Assembly (NCBI GenBank): GCA_958450365.1
Contig: CAUEEP010000754.1
Coordinates: 444,001 to 508,000, forward strand
Direction: 5' to 3'
DNA length: 64,000 nucleotides
From: Mesorhabditis belari
Taxonomy: Eukaryota; Nematoda; Chromadorea; Rhabditida; Rhabditidae
The position numbers and the translations under genes were made by a program. Below the pieces are notes generated by a model. The model did not search any database. It worked only from the letters and a program-made list of their open reading frames with translations, and was not told where the DNA came from. Below, piece after piece: positions 43,851 to 55,074 of the stretch (the first letter of the stretch is position 1; the number at the start of each line of letters is the position of its first letter).

Positions 43851-44834
43851 TCCAGGCGAGCAAAGTCCAGCTTTTACAGTAACTTCAGATAATCAAATGC
43901 AAATTGATACTCTGTAGGCTATAAATAAAGACAAGATTACGGTATTAATAAAATAATTAATAGAAAGAAAATGAATAGAAATAGATTAATCAAAGACCAT
44001 AACTTCAAAGCAAACAAACTCTTTACATTTTTATTGAATAACCCTGAAATTTTCGCTTGACCCCTTTCCCTTGCGGGTTGCTTTGCTGCTTGTTTGTTTT
44101 TTTTGTTTTTGAGCACAAACTTTCAAGGTTGGCTTTTTGGTTTTACTTTCCTTCGCAAATCTATTTGATAAGATTGATAAAATGAATATAATTGATGATG
44201 AATTCAAAGAATTATAGCGAAAACCATAGAATCATCAATTCACATCAATCTATTCACTCATAGAATCATCAATTTTCAATCAATCAGCCTAATTCTTTTT
44301 CTATAAGATTCTCCTTGAAAAATCCTTTCAAATAAATATTAGGTTTATCAGGGAAAATTGAGTTTATTGTGGGTAAAATAGGGATTAAAGTTGGGGGGGA
44401 TAAAATAGGGATTTGACCTGTGCGTCCTCTTCGTGTCGCTCGTACGAAAAAATGGCGTCTGGCACACTGCCCAGGCATAGGAAACAAATAAAATCGCAGC
44501 TGTCCCTGTTTACAACTGTTCCTGTTTGCAACTGCAGCAATTTGGTCTTTTTTTTTCTCGAAAACTACTGTATTTTTCTCCATTTCCTTTTCAAAATATC
44601 GCTCGATCACTTATTTAAAAAAAAAAAAGAAGAAAATTTCAATTGTTATATAATATGCTTTATTCAGTTGAATAGCGACAAAACAAAATGACAAAATGAC
44701 AATAATTACCGAGGACACCACTCAAAACACACCCAAAAGATAAATATAAAGATAAATACAATAGATACCTCGAGAAAGAATCACAGAACAATCAAATCAA
44801 TTGCAGAGATTGCGGCTTCTAGCCAAGGTGTGAA
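43851..44834. other. Gene-free stretch
   Basis: No exon accepted. Inverted short copies of CATAGAATCATCAATT lie around 44225-44280. Confidence 0.45.
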
Positions 44835-45045
44835 TATCACGATTTGGTTCCTTTTCGGTACAGATTTGGTTCCTTTTCTCTACAGCTTTGGTTCCTTTTC
44901 TCTACAGATTTGGTTCCTTTTCGGTACAGATTTGGTTCCTTTTCTCTACAGATTTGGTTCCTTTTCTCTACAGATTTGGTTCCTTTTCGGTACAGATTTG
45001 GTTCCTTTTCGGTACAGATTTGGTTCCTTTTCGGTACAGATTTGG
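44835..45045. repeat. 22-bp satellite TTTGGTTCCTTTTCTCTACA
   Basis: Nine to ten tandem units of TTTGGTTCCTTTTC(TC/GG)TACAGA. Confidence 0.93.
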
Positions 45046-45067
45046 AATGTTGGGGTATGAGAAAAGG

Positions 45068-45445
45068 CCCCCTGGATGGGGGTATCCTAGGATGGGGGTA
45101 TCCTAGGATGGGGGTATCCTAGGATGGGGGTATCCTAGGATGGGGGTATCCTAGGATGGGGGTATCCTAGGATGGGGGTATCCCTAGGATGGGGGTATCC
45201 TAGGATGGGGGGTATCCTAGGATGGGGGGTATCCTAGGATGGGGGTATCCTAGGATGGGGGTATCCTAGGATGGGGGTATCCTAGGATGGGGGTATCCTA
45301 GGATGGGGGTATCCTAGGATGGGGGTATCCTAGGATGGGGGTATCCTAGGATGGGGGTATCCTAGGATGGGGGTATCCTAGGATGGGGGTATCCTAGGAT
45401 GGGGGTATCCTAGGATGGGGGTATCCTAGGATGGGGGTATCCTGT
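45068..45445. repeat. 16-bp satellite ATGGGGGTATCCTAGG
   Basis: About 23 nearly identical units. Each carries the 10-bp palindrome ATCCTAGGAT and a G5 run. It is followed by a diverged inverted tail (45450-45505). Confidence 0.95.
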
Positions 45446-45636
45446 GTATAGAAGATACTCCAATTCTAGATACCCCATCCTAGGAATGGGGCATCCTATG
45501 GATACCTCCTTCCTATTAAAAGCCATATCACGAAAAGGGTAAAAGAGGTAAAAGGTTCCAGAATTTAATAACTCGATTAAGAAAGAAGCCGTGGGGGCTT
45601 TTAGAGGAAAAGTTGGCGTATTAGGCCTTCTTCTGG

Positions 45637-45725
45637 CCCCGTAGAGGCCCCGTAGAGGTCTCGTAGAGGCCCCGTAGAGGTCTCGTAGAGGCCCCGTAGA
45701 GGTCTCGTAGAGGCCCCGTAGAGAG
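45637..45725. repeat. 22-bp repeat AGGCCCCGTAGAGGTCTCGT
   Basis: About four tandem units with alternating GGCCCCGTAGA and GGTCTCGTAGA halves. Confidence 0.9.
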
Positions 45726-46715
45726 CCGAATTCAAAGAGGCCAGAAAAGAGGCCAGAAGAGGCCAGAAAAGAGGGGATCGGGATGAATACCTTTAACAAT
45801 CTTAAAGCATTCCACTAAATCGATGATAAGGCGGCGTTGGTGTAACTTTTCAAGACCAAAGATTTCAAAACCAAAGAGTTTCAATCTATCAGAATAACTA
45901 AAGGAGGATAATTTGTTAAAATTAATTTTATAAAGAGTAATTCTGGTGAATTGGCTGTGAACATGTTCTATTTTTTGAATAAGCTTTAGTAGGAAGATAA
46001 ATAATCTATGAGAATAACTAAAGGAGACCAAATCAAGAATAGAGCGGACAGAATAGAGCAATGAATAAAGTATTATTATTAAAGATATTCAGTTAACCAA
46101 CTGAGTATCACTCGACACACATTTTGAGTGCTCTTTTTATCTATGAAATATTAGGTTTTTTTTAAAAAACTATTTCACCCATCATGTAGCCAAGAACGCA
46201 AGGAATTTTTTGATATAAAACTTGAACCGGCTTGGTTTTTTGGATTTTGAGAAATTTGACGGCGCTGTTTTGGAACGTTTTCTATTATGGCGCTGTTTTG
46301 ACTACCCCTCCCCCCAAATTTAGCTGTTTTTTTCAGAATTACGCTTAGATTTTATGATTAATTGATGTTTTTCAGCTATTTATTGTCTTGGAAAGCCTAG
46401 CCGGCCAAGCCAAGCATGCGATGCCAAGCAAAAGCCAGCCAAGCAAAAGATGCATTTTATCGACTGCACCGTGTTTTAAACCGTGAAACTCGATCTTCAA
46501 ATCCAAAAGAAACGAACTCCTAAACGAAATCCCGATAATCCTTGCTTGTTCCCCGTTTTTTCCGCTCAAAAAAAAAGACAAAGCAATGCAAGCAATTCGC
46601 CGAATCACCTACGACTTTCATCAATCAATTTTTTTTCGCCAAATTTTTCACATTCCTCTTTTCCACCGCTTGAACTTGTGATTTCATCGTTTCTTTTTAA
46701 AGCTTAATCACTAAT
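45726..46715. other. Gene-free stretch
   Basis: No supportable exon. A frame over 46483-46700 (Pro/Ser/Asn-rich) has no family likeness. Two copies of AGAATAACTAAAGGAG lie near 45891 and 46010. Confidence 0.4.
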
Positions 46716-46970
46716 TGAACTAAAATAAGCTAATAAGTAGCAATTTTGACCAAAAATAAGCTAATAAATAGCAATTTTGACTAAAAATAAGCTAATAAGT
46801 AGCAATTTTGACCAAAAATAAGCTAATAAGTAGCAATTTTGATTGAAAATAAGCTAATATATGACTATTTTGATCAAAAAAAGCTAATAAATGACAATTT
46901 TGACCAAAAATAAGCTTTAAATAAGCCAAAATAAGCCAAAATAAGCTTTAAATAAGCGAAAATGAGCGAA
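46716..46970. repeat. About 37-bp repeat AAAATAAGCTAATAAGTAGC
   Basis: Six tandem units with AAAATAAGCTAATAAGTAGC and AATTTTGACC, ending in short AAATAAGC units. Confidence 0.9.
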
Positions 46971-47289
46971 AATAAGGATTTCAACATTTTCATAAATTTC
47001 CACCGATAGAAACATTCATCGATATCCTAATATCGATATCCTGATATCGACGAATGTTAGAAACTATTCGAAAGTTGTAAATCTCCTCTACAAAATAGGC
47101 TAAAACGTGTTTCAATTGATCGAAGCATTGAAGAAATTTCGAGGCCGAAATGCGAGTGACCAAAAAAAGGAATCGAGTCACTTTAGGGACAAGTTTTGTG
47201 TGCTCAAAATAGAGTTAGCTCCCCAAAATTGAAGATTTTAAAGAAAAAAAAAAAAGGATAACTATATATCTATTCATTAAAAACGCTCC

Positions 47290-47720
47290 CATAATGACGG
47301 TGGTGGAGTGTTGCGTAGTCTAGCTTTGAACGAGTTTTTCTCGACACTGGTTTATGCTACAATGTTCGTTTTGGTATCAAAAAATAGCCCTGAATTTCAG
47401 CTATTTTTTGATACCAAAGACGCATTTTTTGGAAGTACGGGCGCTTTGAAAAAAGTGAAAAAAGGTGCGGAGCATTGCGTAGTCTAGCTTTGAGCGAGTT
47501 TTTCTCGAGATTGGTTTGTGCTAAAATGTTCGTTTTGGTATCAAAAAATAGCCCTGAATTTCAGCTATTTTTTGACACCAAAGACGCATTTTTTGGAAGT
47601 ACGGGCGCTTTGAAAAAAATGAAATACTAAAAAAGTTTTGCGACTACGCGACTTGCGAACTTTTGCGACTGCGACTACGCGACTGTACGAGGGCGGTGGG
47701 GTACTATTGCAGTATTTACG
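47290..47720. mobile_element. MITE, same family as 19385-19828, inverted copy 3
   Basis: In reverse orientation relative to 19.4 kb: two half-units with TTGGTATCAAAAAATAGCCC, CTGAATTTCAGCTATTTTTT and GCGTAGTCTAGCTTTGA, ending in GGGGTACTATTGCAGTATTT at about 47718. Confidence 0.85.
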
Positions 47721-47721
47721 A

Positions 47722-47990
47722 TCAAGGTCAAGGTCAAGATCAAGATCAAGACCAAGATCAAGATCAAGCTCAAGACCAAGATCAAGATCAAGATCAAGAA
47801 AAGAACCGTATTGGAACCGTATTAGATCAAAAAAGGAACCGTATTGAAACCGTATTGGAGCCGTATGGGAACCGTATTGGAACCGTATTAGATCAAAAAA
47901 AGGAACCGTATTGGAACCGTATTAGATCAAAAAAAGGAACCGTATTGAAACCGTATTGGATCAAAAAAAAGGAACCGTATTGGAATCAAG
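47722..47990. repeat. CAAGATCAAGAT array, then GGAACCGTATT array
   Basis: Hexamer-based CAAGAT(C) repeats to about 47803, then GGAACCGTATT units with GATCAAAAAA linkers. The second part is the inverse of the block at 9000-9385. Confidence 0.9.
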
Positions 47991-48328
47991 CTCATCTACA
48001 GATCACTTCATGACTTCGAGACTATTTGACTCTCTCAAAACTCTGGGGTGTCGATCCCAAATTCTGGCATTTTTTTGGAAAAGCATTTTATTGGAAAAGA
48101 GCTATACAAAAAATGATTGAAGGTGACCGGAATTTCTAAAACGAAACAAAAAAAAAAGGCGCTTTGAGAGCAAAACTCAAACGAAATTGAAGGCGGCCAA
48201 AAAATGATTGATAACTGGGGAAATTTATGGAAAAAATTATGAAAAAAAAATTAAAAAATCATAAAATTAGGGCTATAAAATGAAAACGGATAGCTAAAAA
48301 GTGGAAATTTTCATTTATTTCACAAAAC

Positions 48329-49430
48329 TTTTCCCCGGCTTTTGTCATTTAACGGGAGTGGGACAAATGCGACCTTTTTTTTGCGCACCCGGACATTTGC
48401 GCACTTTTTTTTCCGCACTTAGCCCATTAGCGCACCTTTTTTCGCGTTTTAAAAAAGCTCTAAAAGCTATTATTAACCAATTTCTATTCGAAAAGTTCTT
48501 TTTCTAGGTAATTTGAGGGCGTAGAATCGAAATTTTGGCATATCAGAGCTTGTGGAAACAAATGGAAGGAGTTATACAGAGAATCGACAATTTCAATCGA
48601 CAATTTTCTGTAACCTACCCGTTTTGTCAAAATTTAGATTCTACGCCCTAAATTACCCAGAAAAACGAATTTTAGAATAGAAATTGGTTAATATTAGCTT
48701 TTAGAGCTTTTTAAAACGCGAAAAAAGGTGCGCTAATGGGCTAAGTGCGGAAAAAAAAGTGCGCAAATGTTCCACTCCCGGGGGTGGGACAAATGCGACC
48801 TTTTTTTTGCGCACCTGGACATTTGCGCACCTTTTTTTTGCTGGAAAAGGCCTTAGGCAAGGCCGTAGAGCTTCGAAAATACTTCCATATAAGGGAATCG
48901 TATGCGTAGATTCCGAATTTCGACAAATCAGACCTCGCTGACACGTCAAATTTGGGCTAAAAGGCAAAAATTACGCAACTTTACGCTTTTCCGCAGTTTT
49001 TGCCTTTTAGCCCAAATTTGACGTGTCAGCGAGGTCCGATTTGTCGAAATTCGGAATCTACGCATACGATTCCCCTCTATGAAAACATTTTTGAAGCTCT
49101 ACGACCTTTCCTAAGGCCTTTTCCAGCGAAAAAAGGTGCGCAAATCTCCAGGTGCGCAAAAAAAGGTGGCGTTTGTCCCACCCCCTCAAAACTCAAAACT
49201 TTTCCCCGGCTTTTGTCATTTAACGGGAGTGGGACAAATGCGACCTTTTTTTTGCGCACCCGGACATTTGCGCACTTTTTTTTTCCGCACTTAGCCCATT
49301 AGCGCACCTTTTTTCGCGTTTTAAAAAAGCTCTAAAAGCTATTATTAACCAATTTCTATTCGAAAAGTTCTTTTTCTAGGTAATTTGAGGGCGTAGAATC
49401 GAAATTTTGCAATATCAGAGCTTGTGGAAG
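48329..49430. mobile_element. Tandem large hairpins (foldback cluster A)
   Basis: 48345-48775 is an inverted repeat around about 48580. 48778-49183 is a second, near-perfect inverted repeat with arms of about 190 bp (GGTGGGACAAATGCGACC, GGAAAAGGCCTTAGGCAAGG, TTTGACGTGTCAGCGAGG) around a centre of about 30 bp near 48980. 49199-49407 is a direct repeat of 48329-48537. No transposase. Confidence 0.88.
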
Positions 49431-50294
49431 CGACGTAACATATATAACCTTGCTAAACTATATCAGAAATTAGACGTGGGCTAACGTGGGCACTACAAAC
49501 GCTAACTTGCTTCAAATCTGATGGATTGACATGATCTATAGCTCAAAAAATAGAGAATCTCAAGAGCTTTCGAATGAAATAAAGCACAATCAAAAATATT
49601 AATTCTAAAAAAAGTTACAGTGGTTTGTAGCATGACTCGATAGCTTCGACTACGCGCGTGTACGGTCCGTTTCCCTACAAACCACTGTAACTTTCTTTAG
49701 GATTGATATTTTCATGTCCGTTCGAAAGCTCTTGAGATTCTCTATTTTTTGAGCTATAGATCATGTCAATCCGACAGATTTGAATTGCGTCGATTGCGTC
49801 GTCAAGGCAATAACACGGCGACTACAAAATTCCTCCACGATAACGCTCGACCCCACACCGCAAAGATCACCCAGCAGAAAATCGAGGAATTGGGCTGGGA
49901 AGTTCTGCCTCATCCGCCATATAGCCCGGATTTGGCCCCATCCGACTACCACTTGTTTCGGTCGATGCAGCACTCTCTAGCAGAAAAAAAATTCAAAAAC
50001 CGCGAAGAAGTTGAAATCTGGGCGTCCAACTTCTTCGAGTCGCAGTTGCCCGAGTTCTTCGAAAAGGGCATCCATTCTCTGCGTGGAAGATGGCAAAGAG
50101 TCATTGATAATGATGGCGAATATCTTTTGGATTGAGGTTCTGTATTAGGATTTTTATAATAAATTTTGTTTATGGTTCCAACGGAAGTTTCATCTGCACC
50201 AACCTAATATTTTGAACTATCAATAAGCAAAGTATCGACGGAAATAAAATTTGATAACTCATTCGTTTCTAGAGTATTCTTTTCTTCGTCTTGT
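49431..50294. mobile_element. Second copy of the 9.4-kb foldback, interrupted by a mariner fragment
   Basis: 49431-49787 matches 9388-9742 and 50208-50294 matches about 9811-9895. In between, about 68 bp of the reference copy are missing and replaced by the truncated mariner at 49788-50207. Confidence 0.85.
49788..50207 (+). pseudogene. 5'-truncated mariner transposon with intact 3' end
   Basis: An open frame to TGA at 50133-50135 encodes the mariner C-terminus: HDNARPHTA, LGWEVLPHPPYSPDLAPSDY, HLF and, near the end, RWQRVIDNDGEYLLD. This covers the second and third catalytic Asp regions. The 3' terminus ends TCATCTGCACCAACCTAA followed by TA, a canonical mariner terminal repeat. The 5' half, including the first catalytic Asp and DNA-binding domain, is gone, so it cannot be active. 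No frameshift is seen in what remains, which suggests it is fairly recent. Confidence 0.9.
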
Positions 50295-50870
50295 TTTGCG
50301 CACCCGGACATTTGCGCACCTTTTTTTCCGCACTAGCCCATTAGCGTACCTTTTTTCGCGTTTTAAAAAGGCTCTAAAAGCTAATATTATCCAATTTCTA
50401 TTTGAAAAGTTCTTTTTCTAGGTAATTTGAGGGTGTCGAATTCAAATTTTGGGGGTGGGACAAATGCGATCTTTTTCTTGCGCACCCGGACATTTGCGCA
50501 CCTTTTTTGCTGGAAAAGGCCTTAGGCAAGGCCGTAGAGCTTCAAAAACGTTTTCATAGAAGGGAATTGCATGCGTAGATTCCGAATTTCGACAAATCAG
50601 ACCTCGCTGACACGTCAAGTTTGGGCTAAAAGGCAAAAACTACGCAACTTAACGCTTTTCCTCAGTTTTTGCCTTTTAGCCCAAATTTGACGTGTCAGCG
50701 AGGTGTGATTTGTCGAAATTCGGAATCTACGCATGCGATTCCCTTATATGAAAACATTTTCGAAGCTCTACGGCCTTGCCTAAGGCCTTTTCCAGCAAAA
50801 AAAGGTGCGCAAATGTCCGGGTGCGCAAAAAAAAAGGTCGCATTTGTCCAACGCCCCATTTTTCGGTGCA
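50295..50870. mobile_element. Foldback cluster A, continuation after insertion
   Basis: 50297-50450 continues the half-unit interrupted at 49407. 50452-50870 is another large hairpin with the same arms as 48778-49183 (GGCCTTAGGCAAGGCCGTAG, GACACGTCAAGTTTGGGC) and centre near 50655. Confidence 0.85.
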
Positions 50871-51039
50871 AACACAGCATTTCTGGTGCGCTGAAATCAG
50901 AAAGACATCAGAAAAGCGACCCAATTCTAGTTTATCAACTAGAGTTGAAGGAATTCATTCTTGAAACCGAAATAACGGTTGGTTACAAGAAATGCAGCTA
51001 TTTTAGCATGATTTTGGGACATTTCATATACGAATCGCC

Positions 51040-52060
51040 TCTTTTTGGCGCCCCACCCCTTTTGCCATCGTCGATCTAACTTTGAACTCAAATATCTTGG
51101 AGTTGGATGGTCCAATTTCAAAAGTTTCTCTACCAATCGATAGAGAAAGACTTGACGCGTCTAAAGATATAAAAATTATTCAAACTGGACAACCGAACAC
51201 CGAGCAATTTGAGCTCAAAGTTTTGCCATTGTCGATCTAACTTTGAACTCAAATATCTTGGAGTTGGATGGTCCAATTTCAAAAGTTTCTCTACCAATCG
51301 ATAGAGAATGATTAGGCGCATTGAATGATACCAAGAACATTAAAATTGGACAGCCCAGCACCAAGATATTGGAGTCTAAAGTTAGATTGCCAGTGGCGAA
51401 GCGCGCGGGGCGCCTTTTTATTCGCGCAGCGTCCCCTTTTGCCATTAGCAATCCCTCTTTGCCATTGGCAATCCAACTTTGAGCTCAAACTTCTTGGTGT
51501 TGGGTTGACGGGGCGTCTTTTTATACGCGCATCGCCTCTTTTTGGCGCCCCACCCCTTTTTCCATTGGCAATCTAACTTTAGACTCAAATATCTTGGCGT
51601 TGGGTGGTTTGATTTCAATAGTTTTGATACCAATCGATAGAGAAAGGCTTGGCGCGTCTAAAGATAGAAAAACTATTCAAATTGGACAGCTCAACAGGGA
51701 GAAATTTGAGTTCAAAGTTTTGCCATTGGCAATCCAACTCAAATATCTTGGTGTTGAATTGTCCAATTTGAATAGTTTCTCTACCAATCGACAGCTAAAC
51801 CCTTGGCGCGTCTAAAGATATTAAAAAGATTTAAATTGAACAACCCAACACCGAGAAATTTGAGTTCAAAGTTTTGCCATTGGCAATCCAACTTTGAACT
51901 CAAATATCTTGGTGTTGAGCTGTCCAATTTGAATAGTTTCTCTACCAATCGACAGCTAAACCCTTGGCGCGTCTAAAGATAGAAAAACTATTCAAATTGA
52001 ACAACCCAACACCGAGAAATTTGAGTTCAAAGTTTTGCCATTGGCCAAAGAGGCGGGCGG
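51040..52060. repeat. Dispersed repeat cluster, same modules as 33.6-34.2 kb
   Basis: At least six direct and inverted modules with ACCAATCGATAGAGAAAGAC, TTGGCGCGTCTAAAGATA, CCATTGGCAATCCAACTTTG and AAATATCTTGGTGTTG. No coding content. Confidence 0.85.
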
Positions 52061-52577
52061 CTTTTGAGCATACACTCGAAAGAAAGAGCAAAACCAAACT
52101 CTACTCAATTTCAGCCCATCCACTCCCGCGCTTCATTTCCATCAAATCGTCCAAAATGATTTCATTTTAGTAGTCCTAAAATAAAGGGAAATACAGAAAA
52201 ATTTCGAAATTTTCGTTTTCATTTCCTTTTTTTCTTTGCCCCTCAACCGGAAAATGATTCTATTTTGAGAAATTCGAATTTTTTCAAATTTTCCGATTCA
52301 TTTCTCCCACTTGCTCATCACTGTATTTTTGGAAATCAGAAATTTTGGATATTTTTGGAAATCAGAAAATATTTTGCCTTCTCAAAGCCGACTTTCCCTT
52401 CAAAATTCTCAAGAAATTCTCGATTTTTCAATCGAAAATCCCCCGAAATAGGCCCTTTAATTATTTCTTTTTTTGCTTTTCTTTTCATTTATTTTTTTCA
52501 TTTCATTTAAAATCTCAATTTCTCTTGGGTTTTCTTCTAAAAAAAGTATTTGAAAACGAAAAAATTAAACTTATTTT
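52061..52577. other. Gene-free A+T-rich stretch
   Basis: T-rich with two short copies of TTTTTGGAAATCAGAAA near 52325 and 52350. No exon seen. Confidence 0.5.
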
Positions 52578-53671
52578 GACTATAAACTTGAGAAAAAACT
52601 TTATTTTTATATATAGATCACTCCACGATCTCTACGCTGTAATATAACGCCTTTTTTTCTCCAGATTTGTAGCCCTATCCAATAGAACGAGACTATAAAG
52701 TGCTAAAAATAGCACGAAAGATGGAGCTGGTGAATTGCTCTGATCTTTGTGTCATTCAAAAGCTCAAAGTTGGCTCAATTTGATAAAAAGGTCTTGTTTT
52801 GATTGAGTGGAAAGATTGGTAGACTGATAAGTGCCGGAAGAGTCTGGAAGAGTACAGAAATAGTATAGCTATTCAAGAGCAGCTACAGTAAGCTCTAGAG
52901 CAGCTACAGTAATCCCTAGAGCAGCTAGTAATCCTTAGAGCAGCTAACATCTCTAGAGCAGTTACAGCAAGCTCTAGAGCAGCTACAGTAATCCCTAGAG
53001 CAGCTACAGTAATCCCTAGACCAGCTATCATCTTTAGCGCAGCTACAGTAATCAATTTTAATGATGTTAACCAAATTTAACGAAATTTAACCAAATTTAA
53101 CCAAATTTAACCAAATTTAACGAAATTTAACCAAATTTAACCAAATTTAACCAAATTTAACCAAATTTAACCAAATTTAACCAAATTTAACCAAATTTAA
53201 CCAAATTTAACCAATTTTAACCAATTTTAACCAATTTTAACCAATTTTAACCAATTTTAAACAATTTTAACCAATTTTAAACAATTTTCTAGAGATTACT
53301 GTAGCTGCTCTAGGCTGCTGCTAGCTGCTCTAGGGATTACTGTAGCTGCTCTAGAGCTTACTGTAGCTGCTCTTGAATAGCTATACTATTTCTGTACTCT
53401 TCCAGACTCTTCCGGCACTTATCAGTCTACCAATCTTTCCACTCAATCAAAACAAGACCTTTTTATCAAATTGAGCCAACTTTGAGCTTTTGAATGACAC
53501 AAAGATCAGAGCAATTCACCAGCTCCATCTTTCGTGCTATTTTTAGCACTTTGTAGTCTCGTTCTATTGGATAGGGCTACAAATCTGGAGAAAAAAAGGC
53601 GTTATATTACAGCGTAGAGATTTTGGAGTGATCTATATATAAAAATAAAGTTTTTTGTCAAGTTTATAGTC
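52578..53671. mobile_element. 1.1-kb foldback element with satellite core
   Basis: The left arm from GACTATAAACTTGAGAAAAA to about 52985 and the right arm from about 53290 to 53671 are near-identical inverted copies, more than 300 bp each. Shared landmarks include GAACGAGACTA, AAGATGGAGCTGGTGAATTG and GTGCCGGAAGAGTCTGGAAG. The inner ends carry GAGCAGCTACAGTAATCCCTA units (52865-53055, and inverted at 53290-53380). The centre (53060-53285) is a pure AAATTTAACC/AATTTTAACC array of about 22 units. No open frame. Confidence 0.93.
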
Positions 53672-53879
53672 GTATTGCTATAAATAGACTGCTATAAATA
53701 GCTATAAATAGCAAAAAATCGGATTAGAGATCGTGAATTGATCTTGCTGTCATTTAAAAGCTCAAAGTTGGTTTTTCGGTAAAAGAATTTTGAGAACTCG
53801 CTATTCTACGCTTTTCTACGCTTTTCTACAAGTGTTTATAGTCTGATCTTGTATTTTGTAGCACTGCTTTCTAGTAGGG

Positions 53880-54552
53880 AATCGTTTGGGGTGTACGGTA
53901 GCTGCTGGAAAGGAAACCAGAAACCCTGACATGGTTTGGCTGGAAACAGAGTGTTTCTGATGCTGAATTTTACGGGGATTCCGAATCTATAGAAATTTAT
54001 AAGAAAAAAAGCTCTATCTAACATGGATCTGACAAATGTGCGCCAATTTGACAAAAAATAAAAAATAGGTCGAAGCCGGGATTGAACCTGTGGAAAGAGG
54101 TGGCGGTCCGGCTATCACTCAAGCACACTAACCACTAGGCCACGGAAGCGGCTGGAAGGGCTTCGTGAAAAGCGTTTTTCTTTCCCTTTCAACTTTTTTG
54201 ACATCTTTTTGACATCTTGAGCCTGAGACAGAAGATTCAGAGCCAATAAGATTCTTTTTAACGAGGACGGTCCAGTTACCTCGGTGGTCTAGTGGTTAGT
54301 GCGCTTAGTGCATAGGCGAGCCGCTGACCCGGTTGCACGGGTTCAATCCCGCCATCTTTTTTTTTTGATTTTTTTCTTGTCATATTAGCGTAGATTCGTC
54401 AGATACATGTTAGATAGAGCTTTTTTCTTACAAATTTCTACAGATTTGGAATCCCCTTGATGCCCGGAATCCCGGAATCCCGAAATCCTTCTGCATCAAA
54501 AACACTCTGTTTCCAGTCAAACAATGGGTCTGGTTTCCTTGTAAGCAGCTAG
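53880..54552. mobile_element. Foldback element with inverted tRNA-like arms
   Basis: The left arm (AAGGAAACCAGA, AAACAGAGTGTTT, GATTCCGAATCT, AAGCTCTATCTAACATG) is mirrored at 54388-54552. Inside the arms, tRNA-like sequences lie at 54069-54152 (minus) and 54278-54355 (plus). The plus copy has A box TGGTCTAGTGG and B box GGTTCAATCCC. The spacer is about 120 bp. Confidence 0.85.
54069..54355. repeat. Inverted pair of tRNA-derived sequences
   Basis: Minus-strand unit 54152-54069 (TGGCCTAGTGGTTAGTG ... GGTTCAATCCC) and plus-strand unit 54278-54355 (TGGTCTAGTGGTTAGTG ... GGTTCAATCCC). The A-box region resembles tRNA-Glu/Asp, but the variable region is long and the acceptor stem does not pair. 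Both may retain Pol III promoter potential. Confidence 0.55.
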
Positions 54553-54599
54553 AAATAGATGTTAGATGAGGTTGTGGCTACGGATTAGCGTATTACGAT

Positions 54600-54672
54600 T
54601 GTTGTCTTTGTACAGGCCTTTGTACAGACCTTTGTACAGATCTTTGTACAGATCTTTGTACAGATCTTTGTA
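54600..54672. repeat. CTTTGTACAGAT array
   Basis: About six 12-bp units C(C/T)TTTGTACAGA(T/C), each carrying TGTACA. Confidence 0.9.
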
Positions 54673-55074
54673 CCCTGTTTTCTTACAGGCTTAGACTCTT
54701 CCGGTACTTATTTGCCTAAAGAAGATAGATAAAGAGCTAAAAGATAAAGAGCTAAAGCTAAATAGCTTTATAATTAAACACTTTCTTTTCTTTATCAAAA
54801 TTTGATTTTGGATGCTTTTTTGGATGCTTTTTTTTGGGAAATTTTGTTGTTTAGACTGTCAGGAAATGAAAATGGGATTTGAGGGTAGTTTCGGTGCCTT
54901 TTTAAACCCATTCACGTCATTTAAATGATTAGAAAATGTTAGTTCTGTGATTTATTATATAAAAAACGATAGCTTTGTGTCAATGAAAGTTTTTAGATCG
55001 ATCTTTTGACAATTTGATGATCGATCTTTTGATAATCGATCGAAAAGATCACAAAGATCGATCTTTTTAACATT

